Shown one piece after another: positions 11,967 to 22,800 of a stretch of 64,000 bases of DNA (positions are counted from its first letter, which is position 1; the number at the start of each line of letters is the position of its first letter). The notes beneath the pieces are model-generated. The model saw only the letters and a program-made list of their open reading frames with translations, did not search any database and was not told where the DNA came from. This DNA comes from Lomentospora prolificans. Lineage: Eukaryota; Ascomycota; Sordariomycetes; Microascales; Microascaceae. Location: positions 5,022,001-5,086,000 of the forward strand of contig JARFXM010000003.1 in assembly GCA_029532625.1 (NCBI GenBank), read 5' to 3'. A program made the translations under genes and the position numbers.

Positions 11967-12200
11967 TCAATAGCCCTTGCAGGTGCTGACGAGGGAGATG
12001 GGACAGGACTGGCGCTCTAGACAAGAGGGAGAGGAAAAGAGAGACCATTAAAATACAGGTCGTGTTGTGAGACGCCATTAGAGCATGGGACACCTACTGT
12101 CGAGACTTTCGAGCGAACCTTCGAGGTCAGGTTCAGCAACGGGGTTGGCAATGGTAACAGCAGCAAGGCCGAGGAAGGCGAAAATAGGAGTGAACTTCAT
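11967..12200 (-). CDS. Small secreted peptide precursor with Kex2 site, apparently cut short by an in-frame TGA
   Basis: Exons 12098-12200 and 11967-12016 join in phase across an 81-bp intron (GTAGGT donor, TTGTCTAG acceptor). The product is about 50 residues. It has a clear signal peptide (MKFTPIFAFLGLAAVTIA), then an acidic pro-segment (NPVAEPDLEGSLESLD), then a dibasic KR created across the splice junction, then a mature part with two cysteines (QSCPISLVSTCKGY). A TGA follows at 11967-11969. The same frame stays open to 11778 and is strikingly cysteine-rich just after the stop: five cysteines between 11964 and 11900. This suggests that the ancestral protein was a longer cysteine-rich secreted protein and the TGA is recent, or that the short peptide is the real product. 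The ATG context (CACAATGA) and an AT-rich box about 60 bases upstream fit an expressed gene. I do not recognise the family, and no toxicity is implied by the sequence. Confidence 0.6.
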
Positions 12201-13887
12201 TGTGTTCAAACTGAGTCAAGAGTACTAATAACAGTCGGATGGTTCAGATCATATTTTTCCACTTGGAAAGTCGAGGCATCTGCCTGCCTTTTGTGCTTCG
12301 AATCCCGACCCATCGCCGTCCTCAGCTCGTCCGGATCGCCTTGCTCTCGCGCTAGGTGTAAGTACGGCGCCGTCTTACTATTTGAGATGTGTTGTTAAAC
12401 GCTACAAGCTCTACTCGTCATCAATTGCGATCGGCATGTGCATCCTCGCTCTGTTCAACGGCATCGATCACTTTTGTCGCCAAGCTCTGTTTTAAGGGTT
12501 TGATTTCTAGTTGTCCTCCGCAGACCATATCGTCGGGATAAGCTTAATGGTTAGGCTAAAGGTAAAATGCGCCTAGGACCTGCAAGTGGCCTCATCAATC
12601 AATAATCGAACTAGGTGTATCGCGACCTACTAAAGCGCCTCTGTTAGTCTAAGCATGGCCTGGCAGCTTGGGTTGTTGGGTGGTGAGATGGTTGGCCGGC
12701 GAAATCCAGTGCTCGCTCAGTGCTTCATCTTAGCCAGGCCGATTTGTCCAACATTGGGGACGTTGGCGTCGTTGTAGTTTTCCTCCTGAATAATCTGTTC
12801 TGCGTCCCTTGCTATATCCAGTTACTGCCAGTTACTGCCAGTTACTGGCCACGTCTTGCCCTGGAATCCGAGGTAATATTATTCGGGCGAATGCTAGTAG
12901 CCCTCGCGCTGGTAGTTCTAGGGACAACGCCTGGGGGATAGGGATATTTTGCGGCATAATATGATATTATCATGGCACTAAAGGATCGAAGATGGACACC
13001 CGTAGCTGGATTTAGTCGGCTATTGGTACATACTTTTGAGAAGTGTGGAGGAGTGAATGACGTAGTGAGCTTCAGCAGTGTTGTATCAGGTGTCGTCTAT
13101 GTTGTAATAGAGCTATCTCTTGGTTAACAAGGTGGTCCGTCGCGACGTCCCACCGACCTTCTCTTTTCCCCTCATCAGGGCCCGCCTTGAATCTTGGGCG
13201 TCCCCAGGAACTAGTTCTAATTTCCCAGGACCAATCTCTGACGGAAACACAAGACCTTAGTCTGTCATCCGACCACTCCTTCGGGACCCTTGCTTCAACC
13301 AGGTATCCTCTATTGCAACTCCGACCCAGAGCAGTAGTTGTTCCTGCGACCAAGGACTACTTCTCTTTCCCGAGAAGAGATTTCGATTTTACCGATACGC
13401 GGTTATCGGTTTCACAAGTACCCGCAGCTGTCGAAGTGATTATTGGCTACTAGGAAGGGCACAGAATCTTTGATACACCGGATGTAGTAGCACGAAGCGC
13501 GGCGCTTGGTTAGCGTCGCGAAACTGGGGAGACCACAGTTCCCCGAGAACGGCAATCCACAGGAGGGTTTCTTGGCGGCTTACGGGGAAAGAGGAAAACT
13601 GTCTTCGTTAAATCCTGGTTACGGGCGATCGGCTTGAGGCCACAGCTTTTTGCCACGAGAGACTTAGGTGGGACTCTTTGAACCTCGTCGCCGCTTCTGA
13701 AGCCTGCTAGGCACAGAAATTGACTTGGCACAAAATCGTACCACAGGCGGTGATACCGAAGTTTGACTCCTAAGAGCTCGAGAGATAGGCTGAATAAATA
13801 AAGTTGATTGCCAATCGGCTATTCTGAGCCGTCACTAGTTTACGGAGTGCGTGAACCAAGAAAGCCTCGTCTTATTATCTAATTACG
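12201..13887. other. Intergenic with a short tandem repeat
   Basis: Nothing that can be assigned. Open frames at 12720-12941 and 13187-13453 (plus strand) have no recognisable motif. A three-copy 10-bp tandem repeat lies inside (separate entry). Confidence 0.45.
12818..12847. repeat. Three perfect tandem copies of a 10-bp unit
   Basis: CCAGTTACTG is repeated three times without a mismatch. It is a minisatellite-like expansion in non-coding DNA and may be length-polymorphic. Confidence 0.85.
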
Positions 13888-14879
13888 TTACAGCTTCTGC
13901 TTTGGCTCGCCCTTTGCAGTTTCACCCCACCACGGCCAAAAGGGGAGCTTCGCCTCCGAGAACGAGCCCGTGAATTTGGGCTTCCTCTTCTCCATGAAAC
14001 TCGCAACACCCTCCATATTATCATCCGCACCAACAAGAGACAGGAATGCCTGGGACTCCACGAGATGCGCCTGGAGGGGGCTCTCTTGACAGTAGAGGAG
14101 CAGGTCACGGTTCAGCTTTGTGCTAACTTCGGACGTGTTCTCGGCGATGTCAATGGCGAGCTTCGTGGCGTACTCGACAGTTTCCTCTGGGGTGGGAAGA
14201 AGGACCGAGAATAGATCTCGTACGAGGGGATCAGTGACGGGGTATGTGGCCCCGGTGGTCGAGATATGCATGGCCTTGGATAGTCCGATGAGGCGGGGTA
14301 GGAAGAATGAGCTGCACGACTCGAGGCAGATCCCTCGTCGCGAGAACGGAGCTGCGACCTTGGCGCCCTGCCAGCCGACACGAATGGTAGCAGGCAGCAT
14401 CAAAGTAAAGCCTACGCCGGCAGCTGAGCCGTTTGCAGCTACAATCGTGGGCTTCGGGCAGTTGGCGATGGCAAGCGCGATGCGACCACCGCTACGGAGG
14501 GTATTATTCTAGGTTAGCAGGCTAATACACAAAGAGGCACTGAAGCGGTAAGGCCGTACCCATCCCTATATTTCCTCATAGCCTCCTCGCTCTCCTTGAA
14601 GGGGATCAACCCGCTGAAGCCCACTTCCAAGTCGGCACCGGCGCAGAATGTCCTACCCTTGCCGGTAAGGACGATGGCGCGGACGCGGTTGTCCTTGCCG
14701 AGGAGTTCGAAGGCGGAGACGAGCTCTTCAATCATGTTTCCGGTGACGGCATTGTGTTTCTTGGGACGGTTAAAGGCAACGGTGACGACCTTTGTAACGG
14801 TGGGGGAGGATTCCGGGACATGGGAGATGGAGATGTCTTTGAAGCCGACGTTGGTGTAAGATTGGGGGAGTGAAGCCAT
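13888..14879 (-). CDS. Enoyl-CoA hydratase/isomerase family protein
   Basis: Crotonase-fold enzyme, probably of peroxisomal or mitochondrial fatty-acid or branched-chain acyl-CoA metabolism. Exons 14560-14879 and 13888-14491 give 307 residues. The acceptor at 14492-14493 was chosen because it alone keeps the frame and rebuilds the family segment KYRDGGGRIALAI; the nearer AG at 14509 breaks the frame. Landmarks are AFNRPKKHNAVTGNMIEEL, TGKGRTFCAGADL (oxyanion-hole region), CPKPTIVAANGSAAGVGFT and SRRGICLESCSSFFLPRLIGLSKA. The Glu of RRGICLE sits at a usual catalytic position. The protein ends in KQKL, close to but not a canonical peroxisomal PTS1 (SKL-like). The start at 14879 (MASLPQ) is preferred over an upstream in-frame ATG at 14975, which would add an unlikely leader. 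The exact reaction cannot be told from sequence. Confidence 0.9.
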
Positions 14880-16675
14880 GGTTAGAGAGTTATGCAAATC
14901 GACAGGAAAAACTTGTGTCATAAATTGAGGAAGGAAACACCAAATATTCTGAAAATTAGAAGCTTGGGAGGTCACTTGAATCTGTTTATAATGCTCTCAG
15001 ACCGGGCGGGTGGTAAGAGTGTGAGTGTGCTCGTCCTGGCGTCCGCAGGCTGAGTCGGGCGAAGCCAAGACAAAATGCCGAGGCACATTTCCCCCCCTTG
15101 TTCAGCCCGAGCCACCGACCACTTGGCCGCTCGGTCTCCAACAACTTACGACTGGCACTGACGACATCGATTTCCCTCCCCGCATTTTAAAGTGTCCATA
15201 GCGCTGTTCACTAATCGACAGAAATAGGTGTGAGCTTTCCCTCGGGCCCGAGACTCCGCCAAACACATGGATCCTCGTCACCGTTAAAAGCCCCGTGAAT
15301 TTCACAAGCGAATGACCCGGACCACAGACGTTATCACGCAAGTAACCGACTAAATTTGAGGAATCACCTGCATCAAGTCACGCCGTCTCCCGGTATTCTC
15401 CATCTCACCGTCATGCGGCCGGCCACCGATCCCGAGCTATGTCTTTGGCGAGTTCTCGGGAGAGCCTGTTACCTCTAGCGGAGCGTCACATCTCCTCACC
15501 ATAACGGCAGTCCTGCTACCAGACACAGCGAATATCAAGTCGCCTGGCTGTGTGTAAGAGTGGCATCATCCAATATTCCCGTTTCTCGAAACCAAGAGTT
15601 GTCTCCTGCGACAGCACGATCTAAGTACCTCATTGACCTCATTTACCCTTTGTAATGGTCCGTAAGTCTGATCTTTATCGAGACTCTTGTCCCTCTGGTT
15701 GATCACGTTCGTCGTAGTAGCTCGATTCCTAATTACATGCCCATGGGAATACGCGAGCCGATCTTCCAGGCAGCAATTGAGCTTATACTCTCTACAAGCG
15801 GTTGATTCTATCCAAAGGAGTCCCAGCCAGCCAGGATTGTTCTTCAACTGCATGCTCGAGGATTTGGCACCCTGGAGTATGAGGATACGGACACTGGGTG
15901 TACTTTGATACCATATTAAAGTGGTGACTTGAAAGTAATTTTCCGCGAGCCAATGTACGTCAACGATAACTCCTTGGCCAGATTTGTCAACGGTGTCCAA
16001 TAACAGCGGCCCCAATCTCATGAACAATATCGACCACCGATACGACTAGAATTTGATTGTTCTTCAAGACAAAGGCGGTCATAGCTTTGTCCTGGCGCTC
16101 CTAATCCCTATCTTTCCTCAAGCGTTGGGTCAGAGATTTCTAGAGCGCCGAGTACTCGCCTATAACGTGCAGGCCGTTAGACTTCGGTGCAATGGTCCAT
16201 AGGTCGAGTCGCAGGGGTTGGTCACCTTAAGATAGAAGCTCTCTGCGAGTAGTTCAGGCAGCTGTATGCAAAAATGGTACTCCACCTCATACGCTTGAGG
16301 CTGTTCTAGCTTTCACTCTGGCCCAAGCGCATGATGTTATAGAAGCTCGTGTGCTGCTGCCACTGGGAACCCTCATACTCCCGTTGTAGTCACAGGAGGA
16401 AGCTCTTCGAATTAAGTAACATCCGCACACCTCTGGCTAGCATCCCCCAGTCGATCGTCTCATCGCCGAACCTGACCTGAACCACGAAGCGACAACTCGG
16501 AGAGCTGACACAGGTACTACTCAACAACAAATCATGTTCTCCTGTGTCTCCGTCCAAAACAATGGTCTGGCATTGTTGAAATACCACTAGTCTATTTTCT
16601 TCGTACAGAGAGCGCGGCTCTGGTCTCATTTACTAGACGTAAAAAGTTTGATGGTTTGCAACATGGTTCTCTCAC
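14880..16675. other. Intergenic, 1.8 kb
   Basis: Upstream of the enoyl-CoA hydratase gene and downstream of the GST gene. A 153-codon open frame (15566-16027, minus) and a 79-codon one (16390-16629, minus) show no known motif, signal peptide or splice partner, so I leave them uncalled. Confidence 0.45.
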
Positions 16676-17564
16676 CTAATCCTTCTTCTCCATAAAAGGT
16701 AGACATGCTTCATAGATCTCCTTATAACCAGGGTACGTGATGTTCCTCTGGAAAACGCCCTCATCTACTGTTCTCGCCGACTGAAGGCTTCCCGCAATGA
16801 AGAAATCGGTATAACTCGGCCGCGAGCCAAGTACAAACGGACCATCGGCCTTGTTCGTAAGGAGCAGCTCTCCAACCGCACGCAGGTCAGCATCTACAGA
16901 TTTCCAGGCCTCCTCCTCCTTTTCCGGGTCAAGCAAGTCTTCGAGCGGATGCCCCAGCCAAGCCTCGCGCGTACGCCTAAAGTACTCCTGAGCACGTGGC
17001 GAAAGGATACCCATCTCACGCGGCATGACTGACGTAAAGAAGACAGGGCCAACTGTGGCACGGGCTTTATCCTCGATCTTGCTTCCCAGCTCCGAGGTAA
17101 GCGGTACCGGCGAGTCTGGATAGGTCGACTCAATGAACTCGGAGATGGGCTTGGAGTCCATTATATACGTATTTGTCGGCACATGGTGGATAGCCGGAAC
17201 TGTATATTTGATTTTCCTTGCCGCGGCAGCTTCATCGGGGACCAAACCGCTAGAGATTCTCAGGTTAGTATCAGGGGCGCAGTATTCGAGTGTGATCCGA
17301 GTGTCTTAAGGCTATGGATGGTGTACCAATGAAAAGAAAGTCAAGGAGAGCGTGAGGACCAAGCAGCGAAGCCCAACAGGTGAACACGACTTACAGCCCT
17401 TGTAGAGTCGGCTCAATGTCCGGAAACTCAAGGAATACAGTCTTATAAGGGATTCCCTTATAGTTAAGCAAGAGGCGGATCCGCCAGACAACAGGCGAAA
17501 AACAGACATTCTTCGTGCAGGCCAAGTCGTACAAGACAATCTCCGGTTCAGTTTGGGCGCTCAT
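16676..17564 (-). CDS. Glutathione S-transferase-like protein
   Basis: Cytosolic glutathione transferase of the fungal/beta-etherase-like type, acting in detoxification or secondary metabolism. Exons 17395-17564 and 16676-17249 join in phase and give 247 residues. The N-terminal thioredoxin-fold half reads VLYDLACTKNVCFSPVVWRIRLLLNYKG, then TVPAIHHVPTNTYIMDSKPISEFIE, which holds the usual cis-Pro (VPAI) and the Asp-Ser pair that binds the glutathione glutamyl group. The C-terminal helical half has GSRPSYTDFFIAGSLQSA. Cys and Ser residues near the first helix could be catalytic, but I cannot fix which. The 145-bp intron is long for the window. The substrate is unknown. Confidence 0.9.
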
Positions 17565-18389
17565 GTTTCCTATGCTTTCGCGTCTCAGATAGCGAATATG
17601 CCGGCCGTTGTCCAGAGTATCCTACCTCTTAGGTAATATACGGAGAGCTAGCAATTGTACTTTAAGCAATTATTCGAGTCCGAGTAAAGATGCCCACGAA
17701 AGTCGAAAGGAACCAAGTTGGTAAGTAAGGAGGGGAGTAAAGCTTCCGGGGAAGGGGTGCTCCGAAACACATGGCTTTAATCCCTAGGCATCCATATCGC
17801 TTCGCGTCCAGGTCGACTCGGTATCATCACGTGATATGATGTTCAGTGGATGTTTTACAGCCGAAGTCGCGAGCTTTTTGTCATAAAAGGAAGACCCGTG
17901 CCCTGCAAGTCAGACACGGAGGTGGTTCGAGTAAGCTTGTCGGACAAATGACAGCCCGAACAAAACGGAGTCAATGGTTGTGCAGCCGAGAGACTCGGAG
18001 ACGTAAATTACAATGTCGATCGAATCAATCGACGAAGCACGGTTCGGATGGCACGAAACCCGATACGCCATGAAGCGCCTTGGAAATACGTAATAGGCAA
18101 ACAGCTTTCGTTGCATTGTCGCGAGGACGATGTGTATTTGCGGCTAACTTTAAATCAATGGGATTCTCGTCCAACACCCTCTTACACTCTAATTGCGAGA
18201 ATGGGTCAGAGCAAGAATAAATCAGTCCTCATATGTGGCGTTAGTATTGCTGATCATATCTCGCCTATTGGGTAGTCGACTAAGGATTCGCAAGCTACCG
18301 CTGTTGAGCGATCGCCAATGATGCTCACAGGAGATGGTCAGCTCGGGGGGATAATACCTCGGAACATTGAGATCAGAAAATATGTTGAG
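17565..18389. other. Intergenic, 0.8 kb
   Basis: No gene seen. The part next to 18390 may hold further unrecognisable remains of the TPR gene. Confidence 0.4.
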
Positions 18390-18900
18390 TGCTTTAAATG
18401 GCTTTGTGGCTCTCTTTTCTGCATCCTGGGAGCACCTGTTGAAAGAGAGCCTCTGCACCGCTGAGTCGCCCCTTGTGTCCTAAGAGGACACCAAAGTTAA
18501 ACACTACGAGAAGTGCGGACGGGTGTTCCGACCCAAGTGTCTTCTGGAGGTCTTGCAGTGCTTGCTTATAGAATTGCTTCAACGTCTATAAATATACTCC
18601 AATTCGAACAAGACATGCCAATATAAGTGGCCGCTTCAAATGTTGATATATGGTCTAGCTCCGGTGTTTTTCCATGGCCTTGGAAGGCCGGCTGGTACAT
18701 GTATAACTTGGGCACCGCTGGACTGGTCCTTGCATGTGCATACGTGACCGAGACTACTAACCGCTTCAATTGCTGATACCTATAACCCAGGCCCAGTGTT
18801 TCCCACCGATTTGGACGTCCTGCTCATGTATAGCTTCAGTATCCCTAAGCCGACCTTGGTCCATAATTATAGAGCTCACCGAGATTATGAACTGTGGTAG
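18390..18900 (-). pseudogene. Decayed TPR repeats of a kinesin-light-chain/NLR-type protein
   Basis: At least three TPR units in the style of fungal NB-ARC/TPR proteins can be followed on the minus strand, but with stops and a frame change. The clearest is 18394-18582: LQDLQKTLGSEHPSALLVVF, FGVLLGHKGRLSGAEALFQQ. Upstream come LYMYQPAFQGHGKTPELDHI and MDQGRLRDTEAIHEQ. Each matches the usual pattern (DQGRLxEAExxYxxAL, GxEHPST). No ATPase domain or start is left. It is a dead fragment of a repeat-bearing NLR-like gene. Confidence 0.7.
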
Positions 18901-19094
18901 GTTTCCCGATCTGTAGTAGCCCGAGTCTCGTCATCTAGAGCCACGAGCATGCAGTGAAGCACAAGCGGATGTAGTCACCAGCTGCTAGTCAGAGTTTACC
19001 GCAACGGGATTTCAGTGATTCTATAAAAGGGAAGCCGTATTTAGATGTACTCTACCACGAGGTGTAAGCCGAGAGGAGAGGCCAAAAAAAAAAG
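18901..19094. other. Spacer between the TPR relic and tRNA-Leu
   Basis: No coding signal. It ends in an A-run directly behind the tRNA 3' end; on the tRNA strand this is a T-run and can act as the Pol III terminator. Confidence 0.5.
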
Positions 19095-19195
19095 TGATAA
19101 GAGTGAGATTCGAACTCACGCCCAGTTACCTGGACCAGGAATTGTTTGTCCAGCTAGCCTGAACCTGGCGCCTTAGACCACTCGGCCATCTTACC
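19095..19195 (-). tRNA. tRNA-Leu (anticodon CAG) with intron
   Basis: Complete class II tRNA. The acceptor stem GGTAAGA pairs with TCTTATC, followed by discriminator A. The D-arm is GCC..GGC, the anticodon stem CCAGG/CCTGG has loop TTCAGG, there is a long variable arm (CCAG-GTAA-CTGG), and the T-arm is GTGAG-TTCGAAT-CTCAC. Anticodon CAG lies at 19159-19161. A 17-nt intron (19141-19157) follows position 37, as is standard for nuclear tRNAs. The oligo-T after the 3' end fits a Pol III terminator. Confidence 0.95.
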
Positions 19196-19473
19196 CCGTT
19201 TTTGTGCTTGAAAGCGGAGCCGCGGACGAGTCAAGTATCGTAGGGAACATGTGCGCAGGAGATTGGTGGCTTGAAAGAAAACCGGTGTCACATACAGGTA
19301 TCAGAGAAATTGAGTCAAGCTTCTGATCGGTTCAACGCGTTTATTTTTGAGATTTGTTACGAACAGGCTCCTGACAGCGAGTGCCCGTAGACCCGGGTAC
19401 CTGGTCAACGTCAACTTGGCAAGCTGGTATTATTTGGCCGCGGGCAGCTACTTTAGGCGAGACCCACACCGCG

Positions 19474-19514
<41 letters not shown>

Positions 19515-19898
19515 GGTCTTTGTTCGAAAGCGATATTCCCAGGCATTGGAGTTCTTTCACTTAGAGTCCATTCACACACGTAATATAACGAGCATCCCAA
19601 GAATATACAACCAGAGAGACTCGAGACCAGGCCCTGAGGGCTGTGTGGGTAGAGATGTACACGGCACTATGTCGTGGTATCAGGCGTCGATATCTTATTG
19701 GGTTATGTTGCCAAGCCACCTGCAGGCGTTCCCAGAAACAAATAGCCAACAGAGTCGAAAACTCGGCGTGGAGGAAACGGGTGTCTGCCATACGATAAAT
19801 ACGGAGGGCCAGGCCGCCATGCTGTCAACTCGGAATTCCGACTCAGCAGTCAATCCAAGCATCCCCGCTCCGCGTTTTCAAATGGAATCGTCGTTGAA
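19196..19898. other. Spacer with a 36-base T run
   Basis: A homopolymer of about 36 T at 19478-19513 dominates this stretch. An open frame runs through it only because TTT never makes a stop; it is not a gene. The rest is featureless. Confidence 0.6.
19478..19513. repeat. 36-base poly-T run
   Basis: Long uninterrupted T homopolymer between the tRNA-Leu and the STAND relic. It could be the poly-A tail mark of a retroposed sequence on the minus strand or simple slippage; no flanking target-site duplication was recognised. Confidence 0.85.
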
Positions 19899-20350
19899 AT
19901 GGAGGCCGTCGCGGCGTTTGGCCTCGCGGTTAATGCGATGCAGTTGCTTGACTACACGGCCAAGGTCATATAAACTGCCTACACGCTGGCTCAATCAATC
20001 CGACACCCATCCCATCGCGATTCCCGAAGTCGAAGCGACAGCAACAAGCGTGGTGCAGTCCATCGCTGTCGTCACGCAGAAGCTGAGCGCCGAGGAGGAC
20101 CTGATTCTGGCACAGATCTGCGGGTCGAGCCTGGCTCTTGCGCGTGAGCTCTTGGAGCTAAGCCATGGGTATTGCAAAGGGGCTGCGGGGGTTTCTGGGA
20201 AGCTGAGGCTCGTGCTCGATGCGTTCCGGACGCTGAAGCTTGAGAAGAAGGTTGTGAGGCTGCAGGGGAGGATGATGTATTTTCAGCAGCAACTTAGCGT
20301 CCACATTGCCATTCGGAATGGATTAGTCGAAGGATATAGAACTGGTTAAA
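19899..20350 (+). pseudogene. Broken N-terminal domain of a fungal STAND (NLR-like) protein
   Basis: The frame from the ATG at 19899 reads MEAVAAFGLAVNAMQLLDYTAKVI, the typical opening of the fungal STAND N-terminal domain, then hits TAA at 19971. After a frame change the domain resumes with ATSVVQSIAVVTQKLSAEED, LAQICGSSLALARELLELS and a helical KLRLVLDAFRTLKLEKKVV stretch ending near 20349. In intact proteins this part is followed by a NACHT or NB-ARC ATPase. Here none is found before ankyrin repeats begin about 200 bases later. It is non-functional. Confidence 0.75.
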
Positions 20351-20556
20351 CGTGTTGGCTGATTCTTTGGTAGCTAGGACCAAGAGATTGCTTTTCCAAG
20401 TCTGGCTTCAGTGGAATCAATACGAAGGGGCGGATAGGTTCGCCGACGACGACTTCATGCAGTAAGATACTTCCGTCCTCATAATGGATATCTTGCGCTC
20501 TTGCTTTACCGACTAGTCGAAATAGATCCCCGACGTTAGCTTGGCAGGCTATATTT

Positions 20557-21455
20557 TTGGGCAAGCGATCACCTGAGGTTTCAGAATCCCTTGGTCAACT
20601 GTTCCCGGTAGATGACGAAGACGACTGGGAGTTTTCTCCGCTCCACACATCCGTCTTGGGACTTGTCAAATACACGGTGCGCGATATCCTTCAGCTCGGT
20701 AATCCCTTGGATGTGAACCGTCGAGACTCCTATGGCAGAACACCTTTGCATTGGACTGCCTTTCGGGGCGATGCGACGGCGGTTGAGCTGCTGCTTGACA
20801 CCGGAGCAGATGTCGACGAGCAAGATTTCCAAAAGACAACTCCGTTGCAGCTAGCAAGCGAATCAGGCGTCGCACGCATGAGTCTCTCCTGTCGAGGGGA
20901 GCTGACCCAAATAAGCCAAATGCACGAGGGGAACCTTTGTTGATTAGTACCGCAGTGTCTGGCTTCTCGGCGCTGGGGATCCTTGAACTCATGCTAAATC
21001 ATGGCGAATCAATCAACGCAGTGGATGATTACGGTGACACGCCACTTTCGTGCGCCGCGGCTGACGGCCGGCTGGAGAATGGTGAATATGCGCCGCCTAC
21101 CAATGGAGAGCTAATCGAGGTGGGAAAACCCCCCTGCTTAGTGCAAGGCAGTGGGACGAAGTCGAGTTTGTGGATATGCTTCTCCGCTAAGGGTACGTCG
21201 TATGACACCATTGAGATCTATAGAGGGTCGATATTGCATTATGCAGCCTGCCATGGGAGTGTTAAGATGGTCGAGACACATATCAAGTGCAGTATAATTG
21301 GGTTGGACGTCGGCCTGAATGACGAAGACGGCGAACACCAATAGACTAAACATATTGAGCGTGACGAAGAATTTCGCGTCGTCTTTATACGGCTCATAAG
21401 CATGCTCGACCCCAACTTCAGCAGCGGTGAAAAAACGGGGGACGAGCTCTTTTAA
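20557..21455 (+). pseudogene. Frameshifted ankyrin-repeat remnant
   Basis: Ankyrin repeats are clear: SPLHTSVLGL, DSYGRTPLHWTAFRGDATAV, ELLLDTGADVDEQDFQKTTP, then GADPNKPNARGEPLLISTAV and INAVDDYGDTPLSCAAADGR, then GSILHYAACHGSVKMVETHI. The frame changes by one base near 20880-20890, where a C appears to be missing, and shifts again after about 21340. A last conserved-looking segment, EEFRVVFIRLISMLDPNFSS, ends at a stop at 21453-21455. It lies on the same strand as the STAND N-terminal relic and probably belonged to the same gene. Confidence 0.75.
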
Positions 21456-22800
21456 TCTGGAGGACGAAACAAAGGAGAACAAGAAAAGTGGAGGAGAAAG
21501 AATAACTAATACTCTGGTGTTACTGCTGGACGACCCGCGCTTGACTGGGGACCCAAAAGTCATTCTACTCAGCCTGAAGCATATGTTTTCCCATGTATCC
21601 ACGATATCAGCATCATGAACCACTTGGACTGGCCACTAATCTCAGAGCGTCTCTCGAGCCAAAATGTCTTTGGCTTGGCTGGTGGTGATCCTAGCGCATT
21701 CTACAATCAAGGTGCTCGCCTACATATCTGGGCCAAACCAGCGAGAAGTTAGGTCAACTGGGACATCTCGACATCGACCGTGGTGTGACACGCATCTAGA
21801 CACCGTGCCATCGGTCGTGTATAGCTATGCCGCGGAAGAAACGGCCTAGAAACCTCGGCATGGCCAACGACGGTCTGTACACCAACTCTTGACAACTGGA
21901 CCCCACGGCCCAAGCGTCGAGAGTATATGGCATCCCATCCGCCGAGCGATTTAAATGTCAGACTGGAGTGTGCGGAGCATGTCGACACCACCAATGCAGG
22001 TGAGGATGGCAGCTAAGTTGACGGAGAGTAAAGGTAATGACTTCGCAGGGGCTCCGAGTCTGGCGACAAGGTCGAAGCTGAACTGATGGCTAATAGGCGG
22101 GACTTGAGCTTGAGGCACATACAGCAGGGTGTAGTGTAGTTACCGGATTGGACGATGCGAAGCAAGCCATTAGGGCGAAATTGACGTGCGTCTAGATTTT
22201 CTGCAGTCATTGCAGCTTATTAGCTTCGCTCCGGTCAAGCCCGCTTGAATTGGCTTGGTTGTGTTCGTGCTCCGCTGGCTGTGGCATAGGGAGCAAAAGA
22301 AAGCTACTTTAAAACCGTGATTCATGAGTGCGATTTCTCAAAATGACAGTAGATCCCAGTTATTTCAGACAAATGCAGGCCAGATGAACAAGCATTGATT
22401 AGAATCGCAGAAGTATACTTCTCGTGATAACTGTTATAATGTATCCAGACGACTATTTACTTGATAATTGATAGTGGGACACTATCCCGCTAAAAAACTT
22501 ATGTAATCAATCTCAGACATCGGTGGCCCTCAGGTGTGCTTTCTTTCTCCAGCTCATTTGAGGTTAGCGGATGCCGGATTGGACATGCCGATTTATCAAT
22601 GTGACTTACGTCAGAAGTTGCAACTAGTCAACAAACTTACTTACAGAGGTTCACGACGGTGAATGCCGCTGGTCAAAATTTCTCGGCGTCGCAACATCGC
22701 GTCCTTCCTCTTCCCGAATTCAGCCATTGCAACCGTCCCATCACTTGTTCCCGCAGCTTCCTATGGCAATTCTACCCGCTGGCTGATCGATATCGGGGCC
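21456..22800. other. Spacer before the FUSC-type gene
   Basis: No intact gene. Short protein-like frames on the minus strand around 21.9-22.2 kb may be another relic, but I cannot name it. An in-frame ATG at 22663 could lengthen the next gene at its N-terminus. Confidence 0.4.

Noticed and set aside
11967..11969. TGA read as selenocysteine in the small secreted peptide gene
   Set aside because: Filamentous ascomycetes are not known to have selenocysteine insertion, and no SECIS-like hairpin was evident downstream. A premature or natural stop is simpler.
14509..14510. Alternative acceptor for the enoyl-CoA hydratase intron
   Set aside because: It puts exon 2 out of frame. The AG at 14492-14493 keeps the frame and restores a conserved segment.
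19381..20349. 322-codon frame through the poly-T run taken as one gene
   Set aside because: The first part is poly-Phe from the T run and unrelated residues. Only the end belongs to the STAND domain, whose true start is in another frame at 19899.
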